Made by a program: the position numbers and the translations under genes | Notes under the pieces: generated by a model | Seen by the model: only the letters and a program-made list of their open reading frames with translations | What the model was told of the DNA's origin: nothing | Database searches by the model: none | Assembly (NCBI GenBank): GCA_004335835.1 | Contig: RWJK01001518.1 | Coordinates: 1-64,000, forward strand | Source: Scenedesmus sp. ARA3 | Taxonomy: Eukaryota > Chlorophyta > Chlorophyceae > Sphaeropleales > Scenedesmaceae | Reading direction: 5' to 3' | Length of the DNA stretch: 64,000 nt | Shown here: in pieces, positions 1-10,303 of the stretch | Layout: every line of letters starts with the position of its first letter | Position numbering within the stretch: position 1 is the first letter of the stretch

Positions 1-79
1 CAGTGCAGACCATCCAGCTCCAATAGAAGAGGGCCTTGAAGAAGAGGACAATCAGTGATGCCAGCTTCTCCATGGTCAT
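1..79 (-). CDS. First exon of an unidentified membrane or secreted protein (partial)
   Basis: Reading leftward from an ATG at 79-77 (a second in-frame ATG lies at 73-71), the frame stays open to the window edge. It encodes about 26 residues beginning MTMEKLASLIVLFF, a hydrophobic stretch that could be a signal peptide or signal anchor. A TATATAAG box lies about 135 bp upstream on the same strand (214-221), which supports a real transcription unit. The rest of the gene lies outside the window, so neither family nor function can be named. It could instead be a chance ORF; only the hydrophobic start and the TATA box argue for it. Confidence 0.35.
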   Translation of the reverse strand, partial: MTMEKLASLIVLFFKALFYWSWMVCT

Positions 80-213
80 GTTGACAGTATTTCTTGAATA
101 TGTTTTCCGAGGGTTTTCGGTGAAGGTATCCCTTGAAGGCAATTCGTCTGGATATTGAACGCTTTAGGCGTTGTTGTCCAATCACTTGGTGACGAATCGG
201 TGCAGTGGCCGAG

Positions 214-221
214 CTTATATA
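214..221 (-). promoter_or_regulatory. Candidate TATA box for the partial gene at the left edge
   Basis: The minus strand reads TATATAAG here, about 135 bp upstream of the ATG at 79. Spacing fits a TATA box followed by a 5' UTR of about 100 bases. The assignment rests on sequence and spacing only. Confidence 0.4.
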
Positions 222-1159
222 CCGTAGGCAGTGACCATGCCGACGAGTGCTGCCTAGAGCTCATGCCCGCTCAGCTTCCAGATGAGCTGAGCCGGGCTGA
301 GGGAGTTCCAACTTCCCTTGTAGCAGAGCAAGCAAACTTGCGTCAGGTAATGCGGTAACTCAATGTCACCCGAAACATATTTGGCGCGGACACACTTCGC
401 GCCCAAACTGCTGTTGACATGTGCGAGACAGCAGTCGCGACGCAGATAGCCAACTTACAACCAAATTAAAAGTCAAACGAATGTTTTTTTCGTGACTCAC
501 TGCTGCTCTGCTTGGGAAGGTGAGCTCAACTCATCGGCCGAGCTCTGAGCTGAGTCTGACCCGTCATTTGCGACTGCTCGACTGCCCTGTGCTGCAGCTG
601 TGCTGCTAGAGTCATTGCATGCATTGCTGCTTCTCCCCAGTTATAGCACTCTTTGCTGCTGGCAAAGCCTGCTGCCCTGTGCTGCTGTAGCAGGCCACAT
701 TAGTTGGGGTGCCAGCAACTGCATGTGCTTGCTCTGAGAAGTTGGAACCGTGCTCCAGCCGTGCATTGTGCTGGTTGATGCTAAAATGACGAATTCTAGA
801 CAAAGCCAGGATGCCGAAGCACGCTGGTCATGCACAGCTGCGCACCTTCAAGCAATGCTGAGCCAGAAGACCCCCGCTATTGATGCTGTTTGCTGTAAAA
901 CAAAAGCCCCTAGGCGACCGTCGGAGCTTGACAGAAACCTGCAATGTTGCATGACAGAACCAATGCCAAGCCCGCACAGCGCACACTGCTGTCGAGATGG
1001 TTCACCATCATCATCATGTCACCCATCAACGCCATCGCCTGTGACAGCCTGTAATGTCTTTCCTGCACCTCTGACTATAGCTGAACAGCCTGTCCCACTG
1101 GCGTGTGGCACGTAACCAGCCTGGCAGGATTGACTCCTTGCTGCACCAGCATGCTATAG
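222..1159. other. Intergenic stretch with no supported gene
   Basis: This interval lies between the partial gene on the left and the 3' end of the carboxypeptidase. The longest ORF (750-1115, +) has low-complexity, non-conserved composition and no codon pattern suggesting a protein. The part next to 1160 probably holds the carboxypeptidase 3' UTR. Confidence 0.5.
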
Positions 1160-3456
1160 CTAGCCTCTACTGCTGCGGCGCTGACTGACTGCCACTTCCA
1201 CAGTTTTGTAACCTTCTCCATTAGCCATGTGCCGCAGCATCAGCAGGAACGAGGCCAGCCAGTCAGCAACAACTCGCCGATACTCGGCCTCACTCGGCGG
1301 ATTGAACATGTTGAAACATGCCTGCTGGTCTTTTGCTGCACGCCCTACCAAGCCCAAAATGACGTCAGCATCTCCTCCCTGCTGCGCCTGCTGCTGCTGA
1401 CTAGCCGCCACGTCCAACGGCTGCTGCTGCTGCTGCTGCTGCTGCCACGCAAGTGCGGTATCCGCTCTGCCAGTCGCCTGCATGGCAGCTGCAGCAGCCA
1501 GCCCCGCGCTCGCAGCAGCAGCAATGTCAGGGTTTGCTGCACTGTGTGCCTCTTCCTCCAGCTGGCTCTTGGTGATCTGCAGCAGGGCCTGCTGCCTCAG
1601 CGCCGGCAGCCGCTGCGCATGCATGAAGCCGTGCTGCTGCTCCTGCTGCTGCTGCTCAGAAGCTTCGATCCCAGGAAGCCCACCCACAGCAACAGCAGCA
1701 CCATCCGTGTCTGCTGCTGTTAAGAGAGGAGTTTGATGTGGCGCGGCCTGTAACCCACCAGCCTGCACACCGTCGCCAGCGCCACCAGCAGCAGCGCTGC
1801 GGCTAGCAAAGACTGCTGCACCTGGCAGCAGCGCGTCAGCGGCGCTGCTGCCAGCGTCTAGCAGGTGCAGGCGGTGACGCAGCCTGCGGCGTTTGGAGGG
1901 CCTCGCAGCTCCTTGGCTGCTGCTGCTGTTGTTGCTGCTGCTGCTGTGTTTCTGTGAGGCTTTGTTCAACCGAGACAGCAGCTGCATGTGACTCCAGCGG
2001 TCAGGCGCGTGCTGCTGCTGCGGCTCTGCTTGCTGCAACTTCAGCTGCGCCTGCAGCTGTGGTTGTTGTTGGCTGTGCTGCACCTGCTGCTGGTGTTGCC
2101 GCTGCTGCTGCTGCTGCTGCTGCAGTGCTCGCCGCCTGGGCAGTGGTGCAGGCGCTGCTGGCTCCCGGTCAGGCCTTGCAATGAGGTCAAACTGCGCCAG
2201 AGGCTTGTTGGCCTCGCCTGGGACACCAGGGGACATCAGAGAAAAACATTTGACGCATGTCAGCAGCGATGGTGCATGTCAGCAATGACGAGTGATGCAC
2301 AGCAGCAGTGCTGAACCACAGCACTAGCATGAGCCAATGCCTGATGTCCTGCAAGGCGCATGAATGTATGCAGCGAACTGAGCAGTACATAACCGCTTAC
2401 TAGGTGTAGACACAAATGGCAATGGTAGCACGACTCCTGGAAGGCGCTGCACAACTCTGTGACGTTTGTTCGTCCCTATCCTACCTAACACTTGATGTGC
2501 CGACCACTTTCCTCCTTGCCCCCCGCCTACAACCCAAATGCATCTCTCTGTCACACATGCAGCCGTGCGCACCTGGCTGCAGCTTGCCAAAGCCGCCGCC
2601 CCCGTACACCTCAACTGTCAGCGGGTAGGGCACGCGCTTGGCCGCATACAGAAAGTCCATGGAGGAGCCGAATGCCAGGTAGCCGCTCACAGCGCCAGCT
2701 GGGCCCACTTTACAGTCGCAGATGCGGCCGACAGTTGCCACCAGCTCTGGCATGTCAGCCTTGTGCAGCAGAGGGCAGCCAGAGGGCAGCACAACAGCAG
2801 AGGCAGGGGAGAGAAAGCCCAGTGAGTAGGAGTACCTTCCACACACCGCTGCACCTGTGCAGGGAATGACGCAGGCAGCAGCATTAGCAGCAGCAGCCGC
2901 CGCAGCACTTCACATAGTCGCATGTGCTGTGCATTCAGAACACACGGTCCTTCAAGCACACTGCCAACCCACGCATCGCAGCAAACACACATTCGTGCGC
3001 ACGTTGCGCTGCAGTGGCCAATCAGCATTAAAGAAGAGCCCCAAGTGCAGCAGCTCTCACCGGCATGCCACTGCCATAGGCAGGCTTGCTGTCCCAAGGA
3101 GTGTACAGCGCCCACTCGCCGCTGTGCACATTCACATAGCCCAGCAGCCTGTGACCATTCGCATCCACCACCTGCTTCATCTGCAGCATCGTTATGCAGG
3201 CCGACACGGCACCACCAGCAGCAGCGAACTGTTGATGAAGCAGGCAGCAGAGCGTTAGCTACCAACCATCCATCACCTGCTGCATCTGCACATGCAGCCA
3301 GCACAGCAGCAACACAGCTGTGAATGAAGCCGGCAGTGCAGCTGTTTGTGCAGGTAAAAAAGGCACTCAGCTTTACAAGCAATACAGCTGCTCACCCAAA
3401 CTTTCAGGTACAGACTAGTCTGCTGCACTCCATGTTGCTGGTCTACATTAAGACCA

Positions 3457-3504
<48 letters not shown>

Positions 3505-4326
3505 ACCAGCCTGCTCTGTGGCTCGCTGAAGGGTGTGGTGCCGCCGTACTGCTCATCGCCCGGGTCCTCCTTCTGCCACGCAAACGGCCAGTTCCTGCAA
3601 GCAGCAAGCACAGAGCAGCCATGTGTGTCGTCCTTCATGACCTGACGACGTCAATTTGATATATATTAAACGTCGCTGCGCACATCTGCTGAAGATCAAT
3701 CCCGCATGCTAGGCACACAGCATCTCCAGCCCACACCAAGCCCCAGCAGCAGCATGCAGAAGCTGCTGTACTGCCGTGCCAGAGTATGGCGTTGGGTTGT
3801 CTTCTTCTGCTGGCGCACAGGGTGCTGGTGCCTGATGTGCTGCTGCCACCAAGGCTGGCTGGCTGCCTGCCTGCCTCGCCCACCTGTTGAGGTCCACATT
3901 GCGTGCAGTTTTGCGCACACACAGCTTGCCCTCCTCAACCTGCAGCAGCAGCAGCAGCAGCAGCAGTGCTCACCAGAAGACAACCTCAATGCAGATATAC
4001 ACTAACTTGCCACTGTAACTGCATCACCGTGGCTCTACCAGTGACGCAGCAAGCTCCTCTTCGATGCTGACATCAATGCTGGATGTAGAATGCCAGAATA
4101 CAACCTCCTGCCATCAACACGCAGCTGACAGCTGTGTCACACAGCGCACACAGCAGCAGCATAGCAGCGCCAGCTGCACATCTGCTGCCCCAGCACAACA
4201 GCAGCTGCAGCGCAGCACCCACCTGCCGCCTGCTGTCCAGCGACTCTATCGGCACAATCTGCACCTCCACTTTGGCCAGTACCTCCTGCACCCAGGACCG
4301 CGCAACAGACGGCCAATCCCTGCCGC

Positions 4327-4361
<35 letters not shown>

Positions 4362-5230
4362 GTGTTGTTTTCTGCTCGCTCAAATGCTGCTGCCAGTTCT
4401 GGCCACTCGTAGACTGCTGAGCTGTTGTCCACCAGCAGCCGTGCCAGCCACAGCCCCACTTCGCTGGTGATGAGCTCGCGCGCATGCTCCCCAAACACAA
4501 ACAGCACAACTGGCTTGCGGTGCGAGCGGTGCGGCGCTGCAGCAGGCACAGACAGCGCAGACAATGCAGGCGGTGGCACAGCGGGTGGCGGCGTGTGGCA
4601 AGACAAGCCAAGACAATACAACGGCGGTGTCAAATGCTAGCGGTGGGGCCCTGACTAAGCGCTTGTGTGGAACGATAGTCAGCCACGATCTGTCAGCGTG
4701 TCTGCAAGTGCTGGTGCGGCGCAGCACAGAGCTTGTCGCTGTTGCATGCTGCCCTTTTGCAGGAGCCTCACCATCTGCTCCGTGTGTTATGTGTGCCACA
4801 GGCAGCACTGTGCGTGTGTGGTGCTCTTTCACATCCCTGAACCTGCAGCAGCACCAAGCAACTTGCCTGCTTGCACCTTGATCTGCCTCTGGGTGCGAGT
4901 GAGCATTGCCTGCTAGTCGTGCGAAGGCAGTACTGCAGTATCTGACATTATATACGCGCACAGCTGGCTTAATGACATTCTGCTGCAAGCGCAGTGCGCT
5001 GAACTAAGTTTGCCGCAAATAGGCAGGTACCAGCATGCCTGAGCGTTGCCACATCCAAGCATTCCATAGCAGCTTGCTCACCGCATGATCGAAGGGTACT
5101 TGGAAGCAGTGTGTGAGAACCAGTGCAGCACCTCATTGCTGGTATGGTACAGACCATGACTGGAGCATGGTGTGTGCAGCAGCAGCACCAGCAGCAATGG
5201 CCCTAGGGCTGTGCTGCTGCGCCGAGCCAT
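1160..5230 (-). CDS. Secreted M14 zinc carboxypeptidase (plant MCPA-like) with large polyQ insert
   Basis: Nine exons: 5230-5082, 4909-4877, 4842-4772, 4536-4223, 3939-3884, 3594-3507, 3180-3061, 2759-2573 and 2217-1160, encoding 691 residues. An N-terminal signal peptide (MARRSSTALGPLLLVLLL) is followed by the metallocarboxypeptidase fold. Zinc ligands are H102 and E105 in GEHARELIT and H256 in NVHSGEW. The substrate-binding motif CVRKTARNVDLNRNW spans 196-210, and E327 in PLTVEVYGG is the expected catalytic glutamate. The C-terminal motif CFNMFNP matches plant metallocarboxypeptidase A-like proteins. Between E327 and that motif lie more than 200 residues of Q/A/S-rich sequence absent from the plant proteins. 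It should remove C-terminal residues from peptides in the secretory path or outside the cell. It is divergent from SBDS, 550 bp away. The family call is firm; the second exon (33 bp) is the least certain piece. Confidence 0.88.
3459..3503 (+). repeat. (TGC)15 microsatellite
   Basis: Fifteen perfect trinucleotide units on the plus strand, inside intron 6 of the carboxypeptidase and starting a few bases past its donor. On the transcript this is an AGC/CAG run. Confidence 0.95.
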
Positions 5231-5780
5231 GGCACTCAGCGCCCTGACAGTTGTTTTGGACCAGAGAATGTTGCCATACCCATACGCCTGTTGTTTTCAG
5301 GCCCACCGCGACTCAGAGGAGACAGTTGATCGCCGGTTGATCATGAGGACATATTTGTTTCGACCTCCGCACAAAACAATCATCATTCAACCATCAAAGG
5401 TGCATAACAAAAGCTGCTGATGGACAACTTGTCTACTTGCAGTGACAATGGCATGGTGTCCTGTCAGCTAGAGCCCTGCACAAGCTGCACAGCACGGTAA
5501 ACGTTTTACAGAATGGTCTTTGAGTCGATTTGAAGACTTATGCGCAGACTTCAGCAATTGGCGCACAGCAGGGGTTTCGCGTGTACGGCGTTTACTGAGT
5601 TTGTGCTGTATGCTGCATTTAATCGGCTATAGCTTCTACGTCCCAACATTTTACGAGAGGTGAAGGGGCAGCAGCAGCGATCACGGGGAGGTAACCCACT
5701 CAGCAGCAGCAGCAGTAGCAGCAGCGGCAGCAGCAGCACGCTGGTCGACAAGGCTCGCACATAATCTACGGCAAGCGATT
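5231..5780. promoter_or_regulatory. Divergent promoter region of the carboxypeptidase and SBDS genes
   Basis: About 550 bp separate the two start codons, which face away from each other. It must hold both promoters and 5' UTRs. No TATA box, operator or conserved motif could be identified with confidence. Confidence 0.5.
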
Positions 5781-8347
5781 ATGTCCAGGGCCGTAAAGCA
5801 GCCTGTTGGTGAGCTGGATGCTGGCTGTGTTTCCCAAGTGTTTCCCATGCGAGCACAGGACATCCCTGGCGTTGCGCCTGGTGTGCTGGCATGCTGTCAG
5901 ACCATGTCATGCCGGCTTTCATACCATGTGCAGCAGGTGCCCTCTGCAGAAATGCATTCAGTGGTTGTTACAGCAGCAGTCAAGCAGGCAGCTTGCATGC
6001 CCATGTTGCAGCCATGCCTGAACAGTCAGTCATGGCCGCCCAGCACAGAGTGGCGCACCACATGCAATACAGCTGACCAGCAGCTACAGCTGCAGCCTTG
6101 GGGTGTTATAAGTATTATTTTGCTGCGTACATGCATCATCTGCCAGTGCGGCTGAGTGTGAGCAGCACCCGTTGATGTCTGCTGCAAGCGAGCAGCACCA
6201 GCAGCTGTCTGCTGCAAGCATGCAGTGCTGAGCAAAGTATTTGCTGCGTACATCGCAGGCCAGAAGCGGCTGACCAACATTGCAGTGGTACGGTTGAAGA
6301 AGGCAGGCAAGCGCTTTGAGGTGGCATGCTACAGGAACAAGGTCTCAGACTGGAGGGCTGGCATGTGAGGGCCTCTGTAATCTAGCCTGTGCTCCGTTTG
6401 TTGTTACTTAGCCTGCAGCTTCATGCTGTGATGGTTGAGCAAAGCAGCAACCGCAGGTGCTAGGCGTCTTGCACAACGGCAAGTTTGATTGCCTTGTCAC
6501 AGAGGGTACAGCAGCAGCATGCCAGCCATTTGAGTGAGGCATGGACGCGTATTGCGCAGCACATATGCGCAGGCCGAGCCAATGGAAAAGGGCAGCCGCG
6601 CAGTGCACACACCGAACCATGTATACGCGCAGCACTAAAAGCACAGGAGCACCGCCATTAAGAACGTGAGGAGTTCAAGTGCACAGTTACACACCCAACT
6701 GCCTTGTGTTGCCTGCATCAACGCACCTGCAGCGAATGGGACCTTGATGAGGTGCTGCAGACCACCGCCAGCTGAACAGTGCCGATGCTCAGTGTCACGC
6801 CTACTGTTCTGCGTCTGCTGTAACATAACGTAACACGACATAACATATGCACCTGCAGTGAGCGGGACCTTGATGAGGTGCTGCAGACCACCGCCATCTT
6901 TGCCAACGTGGGCAAGGGCGTCATGGCTGCAAAAGAAGACTTGATGGAGGCCTTTGGCACCACAGACGAGGAGAAGATCTGCCTGGAGATACTGGCCAAG
7001 GGAGAGCTGCAGGTGGGTGCGGCAGGTCTAAGGGCTTTGGTGGGTTCAAGGCCGCTAAGGGTTTGGGGGTGTCAAAGACGAGGAGAAGATCTGCCTGGAG
7101 ATACTGGCCAATGGGGAGCTGCAGGTGCGGCAGCGGGGGCTGGGCTTAACCAGGGATTGTGGTTGAAACAGAGATTGCACAGCCGGTACTGCTGCAGGCG
7201 GTGCCTGTCATCCAGGCAGCTCAGTCACCCTCGCAGAAATGCTCAGCCGACAGCGCCGTGAGAGCAGCCCCCACAATTGCACGCAGCGCGGCCGTGTTTG
7301 TTGTGTTTACGCTGCCATCTCAGCACACACGAAGTGAGCACACACCTGTAACACACCTGTAACACACCGCACACTCTGCCTGCAACCTGTGGCTGCAGGT
7401 CTCAGACAAGGAGCGGCAGGCGCAGCAGGACAACTTGTTCAAAGATGTGGCCAGCATACTGGCAGATAAAACCGTGAACCCGGAGACAGGCCGCCCCTAC
7501 ACCAACACCATGCTGGAGCGCGCGCTGCGGGATGTGCATTTCAACATTGACCCCAAGCGCAGCGCAAAGCAGCAGGCATTGGACGTGAGTAAAGCAGTTT
7601 ATCAGTACAGTTGCTATGATGTGTGTTGCGCGATCTGCATGACTGCTTCCTGTTGTATTGGTGGGTTGCGGGTTGTGCACTTCAACATTGACCCAAAGCA
7701 CAGCGCGAAGCAGCAGGCGCTAGATGTGAGGGAAATAGCGCAGCAGTACAGTTGGAATGATGCCTGTATGCTAGCTTCCCGTCATATTTGTTGTTGCAAG
7801 TTTGGACTTCAACATCGACCCCACGCGCAGCACGAAGCAGCAGCGCTGGATGTGAGTGGGCCGTCTAGACACAGCTCTCGCAGGGTGTGTGGATCGTCTC
7901 TGACATGCAGCATGACGCATACGCTCACCTTCTTATGGATTGCAGTGCAGTACAATGCCTTGCAAATTGCACAGCTCAGTGTGCCGCCTGGCTCTCTTGT
8001 GTCTGCTGCAGGTGCTGCCGCTGCTGCAGGCGCGCTTCCCCATCCAGCGCGCGCGCATGCGGCTCAAGCTGCAGGTCCCTGAGCAGCACCAGCAGGCGCT
8101 GCTGGACGCGCTGGATGCAGCAGGATCAGTGGTGGAGGGCATCGAGCAGGCAGGCAGTGCTGCTGTGGTGGTCACACAGGTGACTGGGGTGGGCCGATGA
8201 TCTAGCTACACTGGCAGTGGCGTGCATGCTGTGCTCGCCGCCACAGCCACCTGCGCACAGCTGCTGCGCATGCTGCCGGTGCCGTCAACCCCCTGGCGTG
8301 ATTTCAAGAGCTGCACATCCGTGCAGGCCACCACCAGACTGTGCTGA

Positions 8348-8380
<33 letters not shown>

Positions 8381-9065
8381 TGATTGCGTGGCAGGTGGAG
8401 CCAAGTGTGTTTTGTGAGCTGCACATGTTCATGCAGGACACCACCAGACAGTGCTGACCTTTTTATTGCTGCTGATGCTGCCGCTGCTGCTGCTGCTGCC
8501 GCAGGTGGAGCCTGGCGTGTTCCGTGAGCTGCACGTGTTCATGCAGGACACCACGCAGCGCCAGGGCCGCGTTGAGGTGCTCAGCTTTGCAGTCACAGCA
8601 GCAGAGGCTGCTGCAGCAGCAGACGACTTCCACGCGCTGTCGCTTGAGAAGGCAGCTGCAGCGGCAGCTGCAGCAGACGCCGCCGCCGCTGCCGCCAGCG
8701 AAAGTGCGGCAGCAGCAGCAGCGCCAGCGACGAGCAGCAGCAGCAGCAGCAGACCTGTCCACCAACGGCAGCACCCTAGGGCAGCAGCAGCAGCAGCAGC
8801 GGGTAGCGACAGTGCAGCAGCAGGGTCTGGGCAGCGCGTGCTGTACCCCCGGGGCTGTATAGCAGATCTCCCAGAGGAGTTTGCAACACGCAAGGAGCGG
8901 TTTGCTGAGCTGGATCAACTGCAGCCTGGGTGGCAAGTAGAGCTGAGCAGTCGGGGTGAGACGGTTGATGCGGTAATCTTTTCGCCTGAGGGGGCCAAGG
9001 TCGGTACGTTTGCGACGGCGCGGCGGCAGGCGCTGGCGGCTCACAAGGCTGCGCTGAACCTGTGA
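5781..9065 (+). CDS. SBDS: Ribosome maturation protein SBDS with a novel C-terminal extension
   Basis: Six exons: 5781-5808, 6259-6364, 6859-7012, 7399-7584, 8012-8179 and 8505-9065, encoding 400 residues. It begins [20 protein letters not shown], as plant SBDS proteins do, and follows the whole three-domain family sequence ([58 protein letters not shown]-like [10 protein letters not shown]). SBDS works with the GTPase EFL1 to evict eIF6/TIF6 from cytoplasmic pre-60S subunits. After domain III (about residue 235) comes roughly 90 residues of A/S/Q-rich linker and then a compact C-terminal module around W357. The plant C-terminal zinc finger is not seen. Introns 1 to 5 carry degenerate copies of neighbouring exon edges (separate entries). 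Confidence 0.95.
6117..6155 (+). repeat. Decayed copy of the SBDS exon 2 acceptor and 5' edge
   Basis: The run TTTGCTGCGTACAT followed by a CCAG and GCGGCTGA core matches the true intron 1/exon 2 junction at 6239-6275. It lies in intron 1, about 120 bp upstream of the real exon. Confidence 0.6.
6722..6774 (+). repeat. Decayed copy of the SBDS exon 3 5' edge
   Basis: GCACCTGCAG, then GACCTTGATGAGGTGCTGCA and ACCACCGCCA, almost repeats the real acceptor and exon start at 6848-6897. The copy soon runs into a stop (GCTGA), so it cannot replace the real exon. It retains a CAG acceptor. Confidence 0.9.
7077..7128 (+). repeat. Decayed copy of the SBDS exon 3 3' edge
   Basis: It repeats the real exon end and donor at 6966-7016 (GACGAGGAGAAGATCTGCCT and onward to GCTGCAGGTG) with a few substitutions. 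It lies in intron 3, about 65 bp downstream of the true donor. Confidence 0.9.
7668..7858 (+). repeat. Two decayed copies of the SBDS exon 4 3' edge
   Basis: Copies at 7668-7730 and 7803-7858 follow the real exon end at 7531-7590. Both keep the core TTCAACAT(T/C)GACCC, a KQQ-like coding stretch and a GTGAG donor, with increasing divergence. They lie in intron 4 with a period of roughly 130-140 bp. Confidence 0.9.
8291..8456 (+). repeat. Two decayed copies of the SBDS exon 6 5' edge with CTG tract
   Basis: Copies at about 8291-8347 and 8395-8456 precede the true exon at 8505. Each unit of roughly 110 bp contains a CTG run, a CAG acceptor and a version of the exon start (GTGGAGCC, GAGCTGCAC, TTCATGCAGGACACCACC). 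The nearer copy is the better conserved. Confidence 0.85.
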
Positions 9066-10303
9066 TCAGGGCTGTTGACTTGGAGTTTGCAGAGTTTTAA
9101 GCGTGCAAAGCTGTCTGATCATTGGCAGTGGCGGGCATGACAGCCGCCTGATGCACCCAGCTGTATGTACATCTGCCCTGCGCGCAACCTGCACGTAGTG
9201 AATACGTACTGCGTACAAGCAGTGGTATGCACATGCAACGCGCGTTGTGACTCTTTATTTATGCTTTTTGAGTCGTGCAGGCTCAACAAGCTCGTGGTGG
9301 TGTGGGATCCTTTCTGCAAAGGTGGTGGACAGGCCCTGCCCACAGTCTGTGGTCGCTTCCGATATGTGGTGGTGGTGCAAGATTGCTTTTGCTGTACATG
9401 TAAAAGACGGATATCCAGTTGCGTAAGCGTTGCCCAAGGAGCCGACCTATGGCAGTGTCAACGCTACAAAGCCGCCTCCTACAAAGACAATGCCTGTGTA
9501 AGTGCAAGGGTTGCCACTGTGACAGCGGCAGCTTCCCCCGTAGCTCTTAGCATTAAGCACACTGTGTGGTGACCATCACCATTTCTTTGACCATCACCAT
9601 TGATGTGGCTCATACCATCCAAGATGGTGCCAGGACCCACATGTAACTATCCTCTCATTAATGGCTGCAAAGGCATCAGCAACAGCACCATACAATCATA
9701 ACAGAGACATCATGCAACTCATCATCAGACCCATCATAAAGTGTTGGTCGGTGTCTGCGTCGGGGTCGCAAGCGCTTGAAACTGTGGACCAGTGCGGTCA
9801 CAAGAGCCACGCACCAGCACAACATCAGCCAGCAGCAGTAATGACAGTCGCCAAGCAAGCAAGCGCAGCAAGCATTAGCGTAAACAAGCAAGCAAGGAGT
9901 ATGATGTCTGGAGATTCATCACAAATCATTAGAAGCGATCAAGCTGGCGATACCCGTTCACGTGCCAGCTTTCGGAGTAAGAGAGATGCGTTCAGGTGTA
10001 AACAGCCACATTCAACCAGACAGACTTTTACACATGAACACATCAGCATATCACAGTAAACTCATCTCAATGCCACAGGCTGTACATAAGTGATTCACAT
10101 ATGAGATCAAACCAAGCGGAGCTCGTTTCTCTCACGTGACACCTGAACCAGGCAGACTTCCAAGCACCTGGTAAAGCACGCCGTGCTGTCGCACGGCTGC
10201 GCCATCAAAACCCCTGATTTTGCAATGTATGTACACAGCAGTGTCTGTCTTGCCTAGCCAGCTATGCTGCCAATTGTCTCAAGTCTGCCCTGAGTCCAGC
10301 AGC
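9066..10303. other. Convergent 3' region between SBDS and the subtilase gene
   Basis: Two genes end facing each other across about 1.2 kb. A 133-codon ORF at 9661-10059 has no recognisable motif and atypical composition. I see no gene, only likely 3' UTRs and small direct repeats such as the doubled GACCATCACCATT near 9570-9600. Confidence 0.5.

Noticed and set aside
750..1115. A 121-residue plus-strand ORF near the left end
   Set aside because: It has no motif, an unusual Cys/Pro/Ser mix and no promoter evidence. It is probably chance in a GC-balanced intergenic region.
3324..3659. PolyAla/polyLeu ORFs on the strand opposite the carboxypeptidase
   Set aside because: They arise from the CTG microsatellite, which is open in all frames. 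They have no start context or conservation.
9661..10059. A 132-residue ORF between SBDS and the subtilase gene
   Set aside because: Composition and codon use differ from the coding exons. It has no recognisable domain and no splice-linked partner.
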